A DNA stretch of 64,000 nucleotides from CAYSNP01 sp050945855 (GTDB taxonomy: Bacteria > Bacillota > Clostridia > Christensenellales > DTU072). Below, piece by piece: positions 8,203 through 17,858 of the stretch. The position numbers and the translations under genes were made by a program. The DNA is taken from positions 13,744-77,743 of the forward strand of contig JBMNTS010000002.1 in the NCBI GenBank assembly GCA_050945855.1, written 5' to 3'. Position 1 is the stretch's first letter; each line of letters opens with the position of its first letter. The notes below the pieces were generated by a model. That model worked only from the letters and a program-made list of their open reading frames with translations. It was not told the DNA's origin and did no database searches.

Positions 8203-10007
8203 GCTTTCCCTCTGTCTTTATTGGCGGAAAATCTGCGGACTATACCTTCCACGTCAAGTATATCTCTGTACTTTCTCAGCGTTTTTAATTGGCAGTTCTG
8301 ACCGTTCTCGGTAAAGTATTTTGCCTCTTCAAAGCTGTCGCCGTCCAAAGTCATTTTATAAATAATACAGATAATCTGAACCAGACAACTCTCGCTTTTG
8401 GGGCTGAAGCCTCCTTTAAGCGCGGACTTATACACGTCCTGGGCAATCTGGGCTATCAGTCCTCCGTCCACGGCGTAATCCTGCCGCAATATATGCATTA
8501 CCGCCTGCTTATAATACTCCGTAAACTTTTCCCTGTCCTCTCTGTTTTCTATTTTCAGCCTGAAGGGAAGGTAAAGCCCGTTGTAAAGACCGTCTACCAC
8601 TATCGCGCCCTCAAAATATTCCACTTCCTCGGGAGCATTGTCCAAAATGCTCTTAATAAGAGAGGTCTTTGCGTCCTCCCAGTACACCATATCGCTGATC
8701 AGCACAAGGTCTAATGCCTTTTTGAAAACGGGGTCCAGAATATTCCGCGCAAGCAGGTCAAAAAGCGGTTTTAAGATTTGAGGCTCCGAAAGTTTGGCAA
8801 GGCTTAGCACCTGCTCGTAAAATTCTTCCTCCTCAATACTGTAATATCCTTTTTGAGCAGCTTGTATCTTTTCGGTCAAAACAGTAACTTTTTGGCTTGC
8901 GAAATTGCCGGGAAGCTTTGTCAATATATTCTGATAATCCTTGATTTCACAATCGGACAGCAGCAATTCCATAACGGTAGGAGCGCAACTCCAGAGTCCG
9001 AAAAGGTCAGAGGCGCGCTTAAGATGGCGCATCGCCTCTTTCTTTCTGTTAAGCGCGAAAAGGGTAACGGCAAGCATCAACAGCCCCTCTTCCCTTATCC
9101 GGTTTTCCTCCACATATTTTTCCAATAGCTTTGCGCAAGGCTCAAAGGCGCCGTTAGCGAAAAATATCTCCGCTATGGTAAAAATCTCCTCGTATTCCGC
9201 TTCCGAAAGCAAAATCTCCAGCGCCTCCGTTGCCTTTTGCTTAATGATTTTCGCCATATCCTTATTGTTTATCTCATCATAGATGGAAGCGTATACGTTA
9301 AACATGCTTACGTTGCAGGGAGACAGATTGCTCAGTTTATCCGCGCAGGCAAGCGCGCCCTTGATGTCCTTGATAAAAAACATCGCGTTCATTCTCAACT
9401 CCAGCGTATCCAGATAGTATTTGCTGTCGGGAGGTATCATTTCGCTTGCCTTTATCGCGCCCATGTAATCCTGTTTATCCAACAGGGTAAGCATTTTTCC
9501 GAAATACGCCGCTTCCCTTTTATCTTTTACGTTGATAAAATTTTCTCTTTCCAGATCGACGATTTCCTCGAATTTATCGTAAGAGGGCAGCTCTTGCTCT
9601 TCGCCCGCCTCGTCCTGCGCCTTATCCATATCCTTGATAATCTGTTGAAGAAAACCCTTGTTCTCCTGAGTATCCTGCCCCGATTCTATGACTTTTTCTA
9701 TTCCGCGTCTGAAATAGTGCTGAATCAGTTCGTCCCTGCCGAAACGAATAAAGTTGCCGGCTATGGATATGCTCTTGTCGGTGTCGAAAAACCTCTGTAT
9801 AAAAAAATACAGTTCGTTGCTTTGAATCTCGTCGTCGTTAAGAGATAATATGTCCGCTTTTAACGAATAATAAAGCTCATTTTCCGGTTCGATGCGGATA
9901 GCTTCGTTGATGTTAAGCATAGCATCGTAAAACAGCAAATTCTCCTTTTGTTCTAGGGCAAGTTGAGCATAAAATTCAGCTGACCCCGGCATTTTTCTAA
10001 TTCTCAT
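8199..10007 (-). CDS. TPR-like repeat protein of unknown function
   Basis: A 602-residue soluble protein built of helical pairs. TPR-like units are clear at the N-terminus (FYAQLALEQKENLLFYDAML, then INEAIRIEPENELYYSLKAD) and again around residues 170-330, where CADKLSNLSPCNVSMFNVYA and KLLEKYVEENRIREEGLLML show the pattern. No signal peptide, membrane segment or enzymatic motif is seen. It probably acts as a scaffold. It is the last gene of a three-gene group with a methyltransferase and a polytopic membrane protein. The downstream ATG was preferred over the farther start because it avoids overlap with the methyltransferase stop; the ribosome site (AGAGAAAG) is mediocre. I do not recognise a named family. 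Confidence 0.8.
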   Translation of the reverse strand: MRIRKMPGSAEFYAQLALEQKENLLFYDAMLNINEAIRIEPENELYYSLKADILSLNDDEIQSNELYFFIQRFFDTDKSISIAGNFIRFGRDELIQHYFRRGIEKVIESGQDTQENKGFLQQIIKDMDKAQDEAGEEQELPSYDKFEEIVDLERENFINVKDKREAAYFGKMLTLLDKQDYMGAIKASEMIPPDSKYYLDTLELRMNAMFFIKDIKGALACADKLSNLSPCNVSMFNVYASIYDEINNKDMAKIIKQKATEALEILLSEAEYEEIFTIAEIFFANGAFEPCAKLLEKYVEENRIREEGLLMLAVTLFALNRKKEAMRHLKRASDLFGLWSCAPTVMELLLSDCEIKDYQNILTKLPGNFASQKVTVLTEKIQAAQKGYYSIEEEEFYEQVLSLAKLSEPQILKPLFDLLARNILDPVFKKALDLVLISDMVYWEDAKTSLIKSILDNAPEEVEYFEGAIVVDGLYNGLYLPFRLKIENREDREKFTEYYKQAVMHILRQDYAVDGGLIAQIAQDVYKSALKGGFSPKSESCLVQIICIIYKMTLDGDSFEEAKYFTENGQNCQLKTLRKYRDILDVEGIVRRFSANKDRGKA

Positions 10008-10032
10008 TTTTCTTTCTCTTTTTAGGCAAAAA

Positions 10033-10764
10033 TTATTCCTTATAAGCAAATACCAATAGCCTTTGACTGTTTTTCTTGTATGTGCTTAGCTTATCTCCGT
10101 CAAAAAAATCCACGCGAAAACCTATTTTCTTAAGTAGGGCGATAATATATTCGGTATCGTAAAAGTATTGCCTGCCTTTCTCCTCGCTGCGTATATAATT
10201 GTTCGCTCCCGTATGCTCGAATATTATAACCTCTCTGTCCGCGTATGCCTTTTTGGCGTTGTATTTTGTGGTATAAAGATAGGTCAACTCCTCTCTGTCC
10301 TCAAAGAATACCCCGTCGGAAAGTATATTTTCGGCTTTATATTTTGTGGAAAGGTCAAAAAACAACAGCCCGTTTTTCTTTAGCGCGTCAAAGGTCTTTT
10401 GTAAAAAGCTCTCTGCCCCTTGCGGCTTAAGGTAATTAAAGCCGTCGCACAGGGAAAACACAAAATCATAACTTCTGCCGTAATCGAATCTGTTAAGGTC
10501 TCCTGCCAAAAACGTAATATTCAAGCCCGCTTCCGCCGCTTTTTTTTCGGCAATATTTAACATATCCGGACAGATATCCATAGCGAATATTTCCGCGCCC
10601 GCCTGCGCCAGCATAACCGAAGCGGTGCCTGTGCCGCAGCACAATTCCATACCCCGTTTGCCGTCAAAGCAAAAGCATTCGCGCGCTTTTTCTATTATGC
10701 CCTTATAATTGAAATCATACATCAAGCTATCGTAAAAGCGGGCAAGCGCAGAATAAGGTTTCAT
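10033..10764 (-). CDS. Class I SAM-dependent methyltransferase
   Basis: Rossmann-fold methyltransferase of 243 residues. SAM motif I is ELCCGTGTAS (40-49), the acidic end of beta-2 is FAMDICPDML, and motif III is FDFVFSLCDGFNYL-like (YDFVFSLCDGFNYL). The substrate is unknown. The chosen ATG overlaps the stop codon of the upstream membrane protein gene as ATGA, indicating translational coupling; the longer open frame upstream lies inside that gene. The family (Methyltransf_25/11-like) includes small-molecule and protein methylases, so no narrower call is justified. Confidence 0.85.
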   Translation of the reverse strand: MKPYSALARFYDSLMYDFNYKGIIEKARECFCFDGKRGMELCCGTGTASVMLAQAGAEIFAMDICPDMLNIAEKKAAEAGLNITFLAGDLNRFDYGRSYDFVFSLCDGFNYLKPQGAESFLQKTFDALKKNGLLFFDLSTKYKAENILSDGVFFEDREELTYLYTTKYNAKKAYADREVIIFEHTGANNYIRSEEKGRQYFYDTEYIIALLKKIGFRVDFFDGDKLSTYKKNSQRLLVFAYKE

Positions 10765-11795
10765 TTTTTCTTTTTCTCTTTCGCCTTCTTTTTGCTCTTT
10801 TTGGTCAAAGCCTGATATATGGGTTGAACAATCTTTTCCGAATTGTAATCGGCATAAACGCTCCACGCCAAAGAGTAAAAACCCGGTCCGAACATAATCA
10901 AAGCCAGCAGCACCAGCGTTACAAGCAAGCCGCCGCTAAAAAGCAAAAACAAGGGGAGAAGCAATATCGCTACCATAAAGAAAGTGGGCAGAGGAACGGA
11001 TATGCCTAACAGAAAAGCGTTTTTCAGATTCTGCAGAAAATTTAACTCCCTGTACATTGTAAGCATAGGCAATAGTTGCACTATACTCATAAGCGCAAGC
11101 CCGCTTATGAGTATGGAGAGAATAAAGCCCGCATAATCCCAAAACGTCGCACTGTCCAGCATGATATGCTCAATAAAATTAATGATAAGCTGACTGAAGC
11201 CCGCGACCATAGCCGCGATTGCCGCTGTAATAATCAGAGTATACTTGCCGTATTTTTTTACGCCGGCAAAAAACTCCTTGGCAATAAGCGGGATATCGTT
11301 GCCGTAGCTGTCCTTTTTGGACAACAGCTTTTCCTCCCATACCATTTTGCCTGCTAAGTGGAAAACGCCGGCAAGCCCTGCAAAGGTTATGGGTATGCAG
11401 GCGGCAATGGCCAAAAACATTATTCTGTATCCGAAAAGCAAATTGACCTGACCCTCCGTCAAACTGTTTGTTGCGGATATGCCGACGCCCGCTCCTGACA
11501 AAAAGTAAGGGATATTTTCAGAGCCTTGGATAAAATAGCTGAAACGCTCCATACCTACTGCCGTAAGCAGATACAGCAGGATTGCTATAATAGGCAAGGC
11601 AAAAAGCATAAAGAGCAGATTTGCCGTCAATAAATAGCTGCCGTTTTTTTTGAAAATATATTGGAAATATCTGAATCGCCCAATAGCCTGTTGTTCGGGG
11701 GCGCCCTCCGCTTTTGAAGTCGGCGCGAAAGTCATATACTTAAGTAAAGTCTTTACCTCCAGGTCTTTTGCGCTCATATAATTGTTACTTGCCAT
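10761..11795 (-). CDS. Polytopic membrane protein, DUF624/YesL-like
   Basis: A 344-residue protein with a cytoplasmic N-terminus of ~60 residues, about six hydrophobic segments (for example NLLFMLFALPIIAILLYLLT and TLIITAAIAAMVAGFSQLII), and a very basic tail ending in KKSKKKAKEKKKK. The layout and the FRYFQYIFKKN lead-in resemble DUF624 (YesL) proteins of unknown function. It starts a group with the methyltransferase and the TPR protein. GGAG precedes the ATG and a sigma-A promoter is present. The function is not known; the basic tail might contact nucleic acid or phospholipid, but that is speculation. Confidence 0.7.
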   Translation of the reverse strand: MASNNYMSAKDLEVKTLLKYMTFAPTSKAEGAPEQQAIGRFRYFQYIFKKNGSYLLTANLLFMLFALPIIAILLYLLTAVGMERFSYFIQGSENIPYFLSGAGVGISATNSLTEGQVNLLFGYRIMFLAIAACIPITFAGLAGVFHLAGKMVWEEKLLSKKDSYGNDIPLIAKEFFAGVKKYGKYTLIITAAIAAMVAGFSQLIINFIEHIMLDSATFWDYAGFILSILISGLALMSIVQLLPMLTMYRELNFLQNLKNAFLLGISVPLPTFFMVAILLLPLFLLFSGGLLVTLVLLALIMFGPGFYSLAWSVYADYNSEKIVQPIYQALTKKSKKKAKEKKKK

Positions 11796-11827
11796 TATTC
11801 ACTCCAAACATAAAATTTATATATGAT

Positions 11828-11856
11828 ATCATACAACAAATCTTAAAATAAATCAA
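11828..11856 (-). promoter_or_regulatory. Sigma-A promoter of the membrane protein-methyltransferase-TPR group
   Basis: TTGATT, 17-nt spacer and TATGAT on the minus strand. The -10 overlaps the 12-bp palindrome TATGATATCATA (11822-11833), which could be a repressor site or simply AT-rich chance. Confidence 0.6.
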
Positions 11857-11970
11857 TTGCTTTATCGTTCCCTTTCGTTAATCCCCTATTATGTGTATCT
11901 TCCCTTCCTTTCCCCTTTCCTGCAAACAAGTCTAATCAAGATGTTTTTGTCATAACTTATTTATGGCGCA

Positions 11971-12945
11971 ATGAAGGAGAAAGTAAAACAAAACCTAAAA
12001 ATCAGTTCCACCTTTACCGCGGCTCTTGTGGGGGCGGGTTTTGCGTCGGGACAGGAGATAGCGCTGTTTTTCGGCGGCAAAAACATTGCTTCCGTAATTT
12101 TGGCGGCTGCTCTGATTGCGCTGTTCTGTTACGTTTTTTTGGAATTGGGAAGGCTAAGCGAAGGGAATGTCTTTGAGAGTATGGGACCTGTCTTTTCGCT
12201 GTGCTTTAATTATCTTGTCAAGCTGATAAACCTTATAATTTTAGCGGTAATGACAGCGGGCAGCGAATATATTATCAAAAATTCCTTAGGCTTTACGGGA
12301 GGGGGCGCGGTTTCGCTGATACTCTGCTGCGTTCTGGTTACAGAGGGAATGGAGAGCGTAAAAACGCTTAATATGCTTACGGTGCCTATTATGATAATAC
12401 TTATTTCCGCCCTGCTTTTTACCGCGGGCGGGAAAATTATCCTTAGCGGGAAAACAGCTTTTTTCAATTCGCTTGCGTACGCGGGCATGAATATTATTAC
12501 GGGCGGTTATCTCGTAGGCCTGATGGCAAAAGATATACACAAAAGCCAATGCCGAAATATCAGTCTGATTTGCTTTGGACAGGTATTAATATTGTTGATG
12601 TTTGTGTATGCGGCGGTCAACCTGTGCGAAGCGGGGACAATGCCGCTGCTGGCTCAGGCGTATAAATACCGTTTTGGATTTGCGGGCGTGGTAACGATAT
12701 TTCTCGCGCTGTTTACAAGTATGGTTTCCGCGCTGGCGTCCTGCTCTCAAACAAAAACGCAATCCGTACTTGTTTATGCAGGTTTGGGATTCCTTTTTTC
12801 GCTATTCGGTTTCCACAACTTAGTAAACGCGACATACATGCCGATTGGCGGAGCGGGATTTGCTATTACTGCGTGCTGCTCTTTTTATTTGATTTGCTTA
12901 TCTTTACGCAATCGCCGCCGACCAGACATATTACCTCGCTTTTGA
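11971..12945 (+). CDS. YkvI-like membrane transporter
   Basis: A 324-residue integral membrane protein with about ten hydrophobic segments and the family motif GAGFASGQE (21-29) in the first helix, near the place where LeuT-fold transporters bind ion and substrate. The substrate is unknown for the family. No Shine-Dalgarno sequence precedes the ATG; the nearest GGAG is inside codons 2-3. A string CATAACTTA that fits the sigma-K -10 pattern lies 20 nt upstream, but no matching -35 is seen. The 3' end runs 80 bp into the 3' end of the convergent dnaE gene, with both frames intact. Confidence 0.82.
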   Translation: MKEKVKQNLKISSTFTAALVGAGFASGQEIALFFGGKNIASVILAAALIALFCYVFLELGRLSEGNVFESMGPVFSLCFNYLVKLINLIILAVMTAGSEYIIKNSLGFTGGGAVSLILCCVLVTEGMESVKTLNMLTVPIMIILISALLFTAGGKIILSGKTAFFNSLAYAGMNIITGGYLVGLMAKDIHKSQCRNISLICFGQVLILLMFVYAAVNLCEAGTMPLLAQAYKYRFGFAGVVTIFLALFTSMVSALASCSQTKTQSVLVYAGLGFLFSLFGFHNLVNATYMPIGGAGFAITACCSFYLICLSLRNRRRPDILPRF

Positions 12946-15900
12946 CCAGACCCATATCGCTTATCCTTTGCGGAGACAAAAAAGTCTTGCCGTCTATAAA
13001 ATATCTTACCTCTCCCCCTCCGGGGTATTTTGCCAATACGCTCTCGATTTGCGCATATTTTTCTTTATCCGCGCCATCCAGCTTTATATATAATATTTTG
13101 TCCTCTTCTTCCGTTTGCGTCTTTTCCTCCGCCAGCCATTTTACTATTCTGCTGACAAAAACCGTCGCGCCTTTCTCCTCGTCCGTTTTAAGATTGCCTT
13201 CCACCAGCACCAGGGTGTCGTCGGCAAGAATATCGCGCGCTTCCTCCACCACGTGTCCGAAAAGCAGTATTTCCACGCTGTCGTAAAGGTCTTCCAGCAG
13301 CGCGGAAGCCATAAGCGTGCCTTTTTGCGTGCGCCTTATCTTGACCTGAGAGAGTATGCCTCCGAATCTCAGAGTTTTCTTGAAGTCGTAAATGGAAAGC
13401 TCCTCTTTTACCTTGTCCTCTTCCCGCTCTTCCTCCTGCTCGTCATTGTCCTGCTTTTGGAACTGGCGCAGCATCAGCGTGTTAAAATTAAAACTTTTAA
13501 ATGCCTCCTCCAGCCCCGCAAGCGGATGTCCGCTCATATACATGCCCAAAACTTCTTTCTCTTTAAGCAACTTTTCGCGTTGCGGATACTCCTTAAGGTT
13601 GATATAAGCGTAATCCTTGGTGTCCTCTTGCCCCAAAAAGTCAAAAATGCTCATTTGATTGCTGTTTTGCATTTTGCGGACGCTTTCCTCGTTCTCAATT
13701 ATTGCCTCGTAATTGGCAATAAGCGTGGCTCTGTTTTTGCCCAAAGAGTCAAACGCGCCGCCTAATATCAACGCCTGAATTACCCGCTTATTAAGCCCCA
13801 GTCCCGCTGTGCGCCTGGCAAAATCCACAAAGTCCACAAACTCGCCGTTAGCTTCTCTTTCCTCCAAAGACTTTTCTATGACCGCTATGCCTATCCCCTT
13901 TATGCAAGCCAGACCGTAGCGGATTGCGCCCCCCTCCGGAGTAAATTCCGCTCCGCTTTTGTTGATATCCGGAGGCAACAACTCTATCCCCATCAGCTTC
14001 AATATGCCCATATATTTTTTGGTGTCGTCCGTGTTATTAATTCTGTTATTAATAACGGCGGTCATAAATTCCACGGGGTAATAGCGCTTAAGATACGCAG
14101 TTTGGTATCCCAAATAAGCGTATGCGGCAGCATGAGATTTGTTAAACGCGTATCCGCCGAACTTTTTCATATCCTCGAAAACGCTGTCCGCAATCGCCCT
14201 GTCCACTCCTCTTTCCGCGCTGCGCTCGATAAACTTTGACTTTTCCTTAAACAGCGCGGCGACCTTTTTCTTGCTTATCATATACCTTAGCCGGTCCGCT
14301 TCCTGCATGCTGTAGCCCGCCATTGCGCGCGCTATCAGCATAGCCTGCTCCTGGTATATCATTACGCCGCTGGTGACGTTTAAGATAGGCTCCAGGCAAG
14401 GATGGGCGTAATTGATTTTGCCCGCTTTCCTGTTAGACAAATATAGAGGTATGTTGTCCATGGGACCGGGACGGTACAGGGAAATGCCCGCTATCAGATC
14501 TTCCATGTTCTGCGGCTGCAAATCCAACATAAACTTTTTCATGCCCCCGCCTTCAAGCTGGAATACCGCGTCCGTATCCCCTCTGGCAATCAACTCGAAA
14601 GTGCGGGCGTCCTCATAGCCCGTCTGCTCAAAATCTATCTTAATCTTATGCCGCTTATAAATATAGTCTACGGCTTTTCTGACATCGGTAAGCGTCCTTA
14701 GCCCCAAAAAATCCATTTTGAGCAGCCCCAACTGCTCAACTTCCTGCATGTTATACTGCGTGGTAACCTCGTCATTATTTAAGGCTAAGGGCACTACTTC
14801 CTGCGCGGGGTCCTTAAAGATAACAATACCCGCGGCGTGTATGCCGGGCTGACGGATAAGACCCTCCAGCTCTGCCGCGACGTTGAAAATCTTGCGGTAC
14901 AATTCGTCCGAAGCGCACAGATTTATAAGCTCATTGTTTCTTAGCTCTGGCGGAGAGTCCGGATTGATCAAATCCTTAAGCTTGACGTTATTATTGTCTA
15001 TCATTGCGGTAAGCTTGTTGCTTTCCTCAAAGGGGACGTCGTATATCCTTGCCACATCCTTGACCGCCTGTTTTTTAGCCAGCGTACCGAAGGTGATAAT
15101 CTGGGCGATTTTGTCCTCGCCGTACAGTTTTTTTACGTATTCGATAACCTCGCCCCTGCGTTCCGCGCAAAAATCTATATCAAAATCGGGCATGGATACT
15201 CTGGACATATTCAAAAACCGCTCAAAAATCAGGTTATGCTTTATCGGGTCCACATCGGTAATTTTAAGCGCGTAAGCCACCAGCGAGCCCACGCCCGAAC
15301 CTCTGCCCGGCCCTACGGGAATACCGTTGCTTTTGGCAAAATAAATAAAATCCCATACGATAAGGAAATAATCGGTGAAATTCATACCTATTATTACTTC
15401 AAGCTCCGCTTCCGCCCGTTCCGTATATTTGGCGTCCATGTTTTTGCCGTAACGCTGAGTCAGCCCTTCCCGGGTAAGCTTGCGTAGATAGTCCGCGGCG
15501 GTCATACCCTCGGGCACTTTGGTATATTGGGGGATTTTATAATCATGGAAAACAAATTCCACATCGCATTTTTCCGCGATTTCTACCGTATTCGTCAGCG
15601 CTTCTTCTATGTAATAAAATTGAGCGCGCATTTCCTCGTAATCCTTGAAGTAAAACTCGGCGCCTTCAAAGCGCATGCGCTTTTCGTCCGTAAATCTGGC
15701 GGCGGTCTGTATGCATAGAAGCACGTCGTGCATTTCGCTGTGCTCTTTTTTGAGATAATGCACGTCGTTAGTGGCGACAAGTTTGGCCCCTATCTCGCGC
15801 GCAAGTTTAATCAGCAGCGGATTGACCAGCCTCTGCTCTTCCAAATTATGGTCTTGCAATTCTATATAAAAATCTTCTTTGCCTATTATTGATTGCAATC

Positions 15901-16609
15901 TAAGAGCGTAGTTTTTCGCGTCCTCGTATCTGTTTTGCAACAAATAAGCAGATACCGCGCCCGCAAGACAGGCGGTCGTGCAGACAAGGCCTTGGCTGTG
16001 CTTGCTCAGAGCATCCAAATCAATTCGGGGCTTGTAATATCTGCCTTCCAAAAAGGCGATGGAATTCAGCTTGGCAAGATTATGATAGCCTTGCATATCT
16101 TTAGCTATTAGTATCAGATGGTAACAAGGATTTTCCTCGCTGCCTTGTTTGCCCTGCTTTACGCGCAAATCGTCGGCGCAATAAAATTCGCAGCCTATCA
16201 GCGGCTTTACCTTGGGGATTTTGCAATCCTTGCCCTTGTCGCACTTATCCGCTTTGGGGCAAAGTTCGGTATATTTGCACGGTTCGGCATAAAAGGAGGC
16301 GGTAAATTCCTCCTCCGAAAGCTCCTGCGGCTTTTTGCTGTCCGCGTTGCGCCCGTATACGGGATACTTCATACATTCCTGATAGAATTTAATCGCCCCG
16401 TACATATTGCCGTGGTCGGTGATTGCCAGCGCCCTGCTCCCTCTGTCCTTGGCAAGTTTTACTATGTCTTCGATTTTTGCCGCGCCGTCCAGCATGCTGA
16501 ATTGGGTATGCACATGCAAATGAATAAATTCCGGCTCCGCCCTGCCCTCGTCTGCGGCGCACCGGCGCGCAAGCTCTCCCACGCTCAATATTTTAGTGTT
16601 TTTCTCCAT
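12866..16609 (-). CDS. dnaE: DNA polymerase III subunit alpha, DnaE type
   Basis: Replicative or lagging-strand polymerase of 1247 residues, longer than the usual ~1160. The PHP domain starts at FIHLHVHTQFSMLDGA (28-43) and keeps TDHGNMYGA. Polymerase motifs include GPGRGSGVGS and the catalytic PDFDIDF. HhH and OB-type domains occupy the C-terminal third. An insert of ~50 residues at about 85-135, before the normal KPLIGCEFY segment, contains C111, C117, C123 and C129 at exact six-residue intervals (CX5CX5CX5C), with C140 and C144 just after it. This may bind metal or an Fe-S cluster. The ribosome site is weak (AAGAGAT). The gene follows crh by 20 nt. Confidence 0.96.
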   Translation of the reverse strand: MEKNTKILSVGELARRCAADEGRAEPEFIHLHVHTQFSMLDGAAKIEDIVKLAKDRGSRALAITDHGNMYGAIKFYQECMKYPVYGRNADSKKPQELSEEEFTASFYAEPCKYTELCPKADKCDKGKDCKIPKVKPLIGCEFYCADDLRVKQGKQGSEENPCYHLILIAKDMQGYHNLAKLNSIAFLEGRYYKPRIDLDALSKHSQGLVCTTACLAGAVSAYLLQNRYEDAKNYALRLQSIIGKEDFYIELQDHNLEEQRLVNPLLIKLAREIGAKLVATNDVHYLKKEHSEMHDVLLCIQTAARFTDEKRMRFEGAEFYFKDYEEMRAQFYYIEEALTNTVEIAEKCDVEFVFHDYKIPQYTKVPEGMTAADYLRKLTREGLTQRYGKNMDAKYTERAEAELEVIIGMNFTDYFLIVWDFIYFAKSNGIPVGPGRGSGVGSLVAYALKITDVDPIKHNLIFERFLNMSRVSMPDFDIDFCAERRGEVIEYVKKLYGEDKIAQIITFGTLAKKQAVKDVARIYDVPFEESNKLTAMIDNNNVKLKDLINPDSPPELRNNELINLCASDELYRKIFNVAAELEGLIRQPGIHAAGIVIFKDPAQEVVPLALNNDEVTTQYNMQEVEQLGLLKMDFLGLRTLTDVRKAVDYIYKRHKIKIDFEQTGYEDARTFELIARGDTDAVFQLEGGGMKKFMLDLQPQNMEDLIAGISLYRPGPMDNIPLYLSNRKAGKINYAHPCLEPILNVTSGVMIYQEQAMLIARAMAGYSMQEADRLRYMISKKKVAALFKEKSKFIERSAERGVDRAIADSVFEDMKKFGGYAFNKSHAAAYAYLGYQTAYLKRYYPVEFMTAVINNRINNTDDTKKYMGILKLMGIELLPPDINKSGAEFTPEGGAIRYGLACIKGIGIAVIEKSLEEREANGEFVDFVDFARRTAGLGLNKRVIQALILGGAFDSLGKNRATLIANYEAIIENEESVRKMQNSNQMSIFDFLGQEDTKDYAYINLKEYPQREKLLKEKEVLGMYMSGHPLAGLEEAFKSFNFNTLMLRQFQKQDNDEQEEEREEDKVKEELSIYDFKKTLRFGGILSQVKIRRTQKGTLMASALLEDLYDSVEILLFGHVVEEARDILADDTLVLVEGNLKTDEEKGATVFVSRIVKWLAEEKTQTEEEDKILYIKLDGADKEKYAQIESVLAKYPGGGEVRYFIDGKTFLSPQRISDMGLVKSEVICLVGGDCVKISKSNKKSSTQ

Positions 16610-16629
16610 TGTTATCTCTTTTCTCTATG

Positions 16630-16875
16630 CTAAAACGCGGCTAAAATGTCTTGCACCAATTCCGCTTTTTCATCCTCGTCCGAAAAATATATTTGGATTG
16701 CCTCATTGAATTTCATATTCAGACTCAGCAAGCCCATTATGCTTTTCCCGTTTACTCTTTTGTTGCCTTTGATAATAAATACGTCGCCGCAAGCCTTGCC
16801 CGCCAATCGGGCAATCACCGCGCACTCGTTAGTCTGCAACCCGTTTGGTTTTGTCACATTTACATCTTTTATCAT
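16630..16875 (-). CDS. crh: Crh-like HPr protein (catabolite repression HPr)
   Basis: An 81-residue HPr-fold protein. The active His15 region of HPr (GIHARP) reads GLQTNE, with Gln14 in place of His, so it cannot take phosphate from enzyme I. The regulatory serine is kept (S45 in NGKSIMGLLSL), which is the HprK target. This is the signature of Crh, which when Ser-phosphorylated acts as CcpA co-repressor. The whiA-crh order matches Bacillus, and hprK is two genes away. The ATG overlaps the whiA stop (ATGA). Even the residues after the lost His differ from Crh (TNE, not ARP), so partner contacts may differ. Confidence 0.85.
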   Translation of the reverse strand: MIKDVNVTKPNGLQTNECAVIARLAGKACGDVFIIKGNKRVNGKSIMGLLSLNMKFNEAIQIYFSDEDEKAELVQDILAAF

Positions 16876-17858
16876 CCCTCTTCCTCCATAAGGCTATCCG
16901 CAATTTTTGCAAGTCTGCGGAATCTATGGTTTAATCCGCTCTTGGAAATGGCATTGTCATGCGCCGCCAAAAGCTCTTCCAGATTCGCGTAAGGGTACTC
17001 CAGCCTGATTAGCGCCGTCTGCCTTAACTGCTCGTCCAGAGAATGCAGTCCGACCTTGTCTTTAATGAGATTGATTGCCTTAATTTGTCTTTCGCTTGCC
17101 CGCAGGCTTTTGTTTATGTTTGCTATGGTACAATTATATTGACGGTTTGTCAAGTTCCTTACCGAACGGGAAATAATAATCTCCTGCAGCGCCATGACCG
17201 CTTTGTCCGCCCCTATCCGCGCCAGAAAATCGCTGATGTTTTCGCTGCCTTTAATGTAAATGGCGCAATAATTCTTCCTTTCCGCCAAACCCGCGTTAAT
17301 GCCCGCCTCGCACAACAATTCCAGCAAATCTTGCGCGACGGATAAGGAGGTGAGCCTAAGCTCAAGATGATAGCCTTGCTTTATTATCCCCTGATTTGTC
17401 TGCTCGCTTAAACTGTCTACTGCCGTAGGCGCGCTGAGTGTGCCGCAGGCTATATACACTCCTCTTAAATACGCCGCCCTGCAGCTGTCCTTTGCTCTTA
17501 CGAAGGAGGGAATACGCAAGGCGGGAATACCGCCCTCCAGCAACCCCGCTTCCGTTAAAAACAGCTTTGCCTCCTCACCGCCAAGGGTGTAAGCGTACCC
17601 TGTTTTGTTGTTAAAACCGCCCGCTATAAAGCTGTTGATATTGACGCTGACCCCGTAAAACTTGCTTGTTATATCCGCGCATAAAAAAATCAGCTCCTTA
17701 TGCAGGCTCTCCACCACCAAATCAAAACCCTTTGCCTGCGGCCGCAGGAAGCCTATGCCTCTCATTGCACCGGACAAAAAGGCCAGTCCTACCTCTTTGC
17801 CTTTATCCTTATGATTAAATGACAGGATTTCCTGCCTCGCAATTTCGCCCACGCTCAT
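16872..17858 (-). CDS. whiA: DNA-binding protein WhiA
   Basis: A 328-residue protein with two LAGLIDADG-homing-endonuclease-like domains in the N-terminal ~200 residues (AFLSGAMRGIGFL and AAYLRGVYIACGTLS mark the two helices) and a C-terminal HTH-WhiA domain (LEELLAAHDNAISKSGLNHR, then FRRLAKIAD). In Streptomyces it is a sporulation regulator; in Bacillota it affects division and chromosome segregation. The ATG directly abuts the murB stop. In most Bacillota rapZ and yvcK precede whiA; here murB does. Confidence 0.95.
   Translation of the reverse strand: MSVGEIARQEILSFNHKDKGKEVGLAFLSGAMRGIGFLRPQAKGFDLVVESLHKELIFLCADITSKFYGVSVNINSFIAGGFNNKTGYAYTLGGEEAKLFLTEAGLLEGGIPALRIPSFVRAKDSCRAAYLRGVYIACGTLSAPTAVDSLSEQTNQGIIKQGYHLELRLTSLSVAQDLLELLCEAGINAGLAERKNYCAIYIKGSENISDFLARIGADKAVMALQEIIISRSVRNLTNRQYNCTIANINKSLRASERQIKAINLIKDKVGLHSLDEQLRQTALIRLEYPYANLEELLAAHDNAISKSGLNHRFRRLAKIADSLMEEEG

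Noticed and set aside
11940..11970. Sigma-K promoter for the YkvI-like gene
   Set aside because: A CATAACTTA string fits the -10, but no AC-type -35 lies 16-18 nt upstream.
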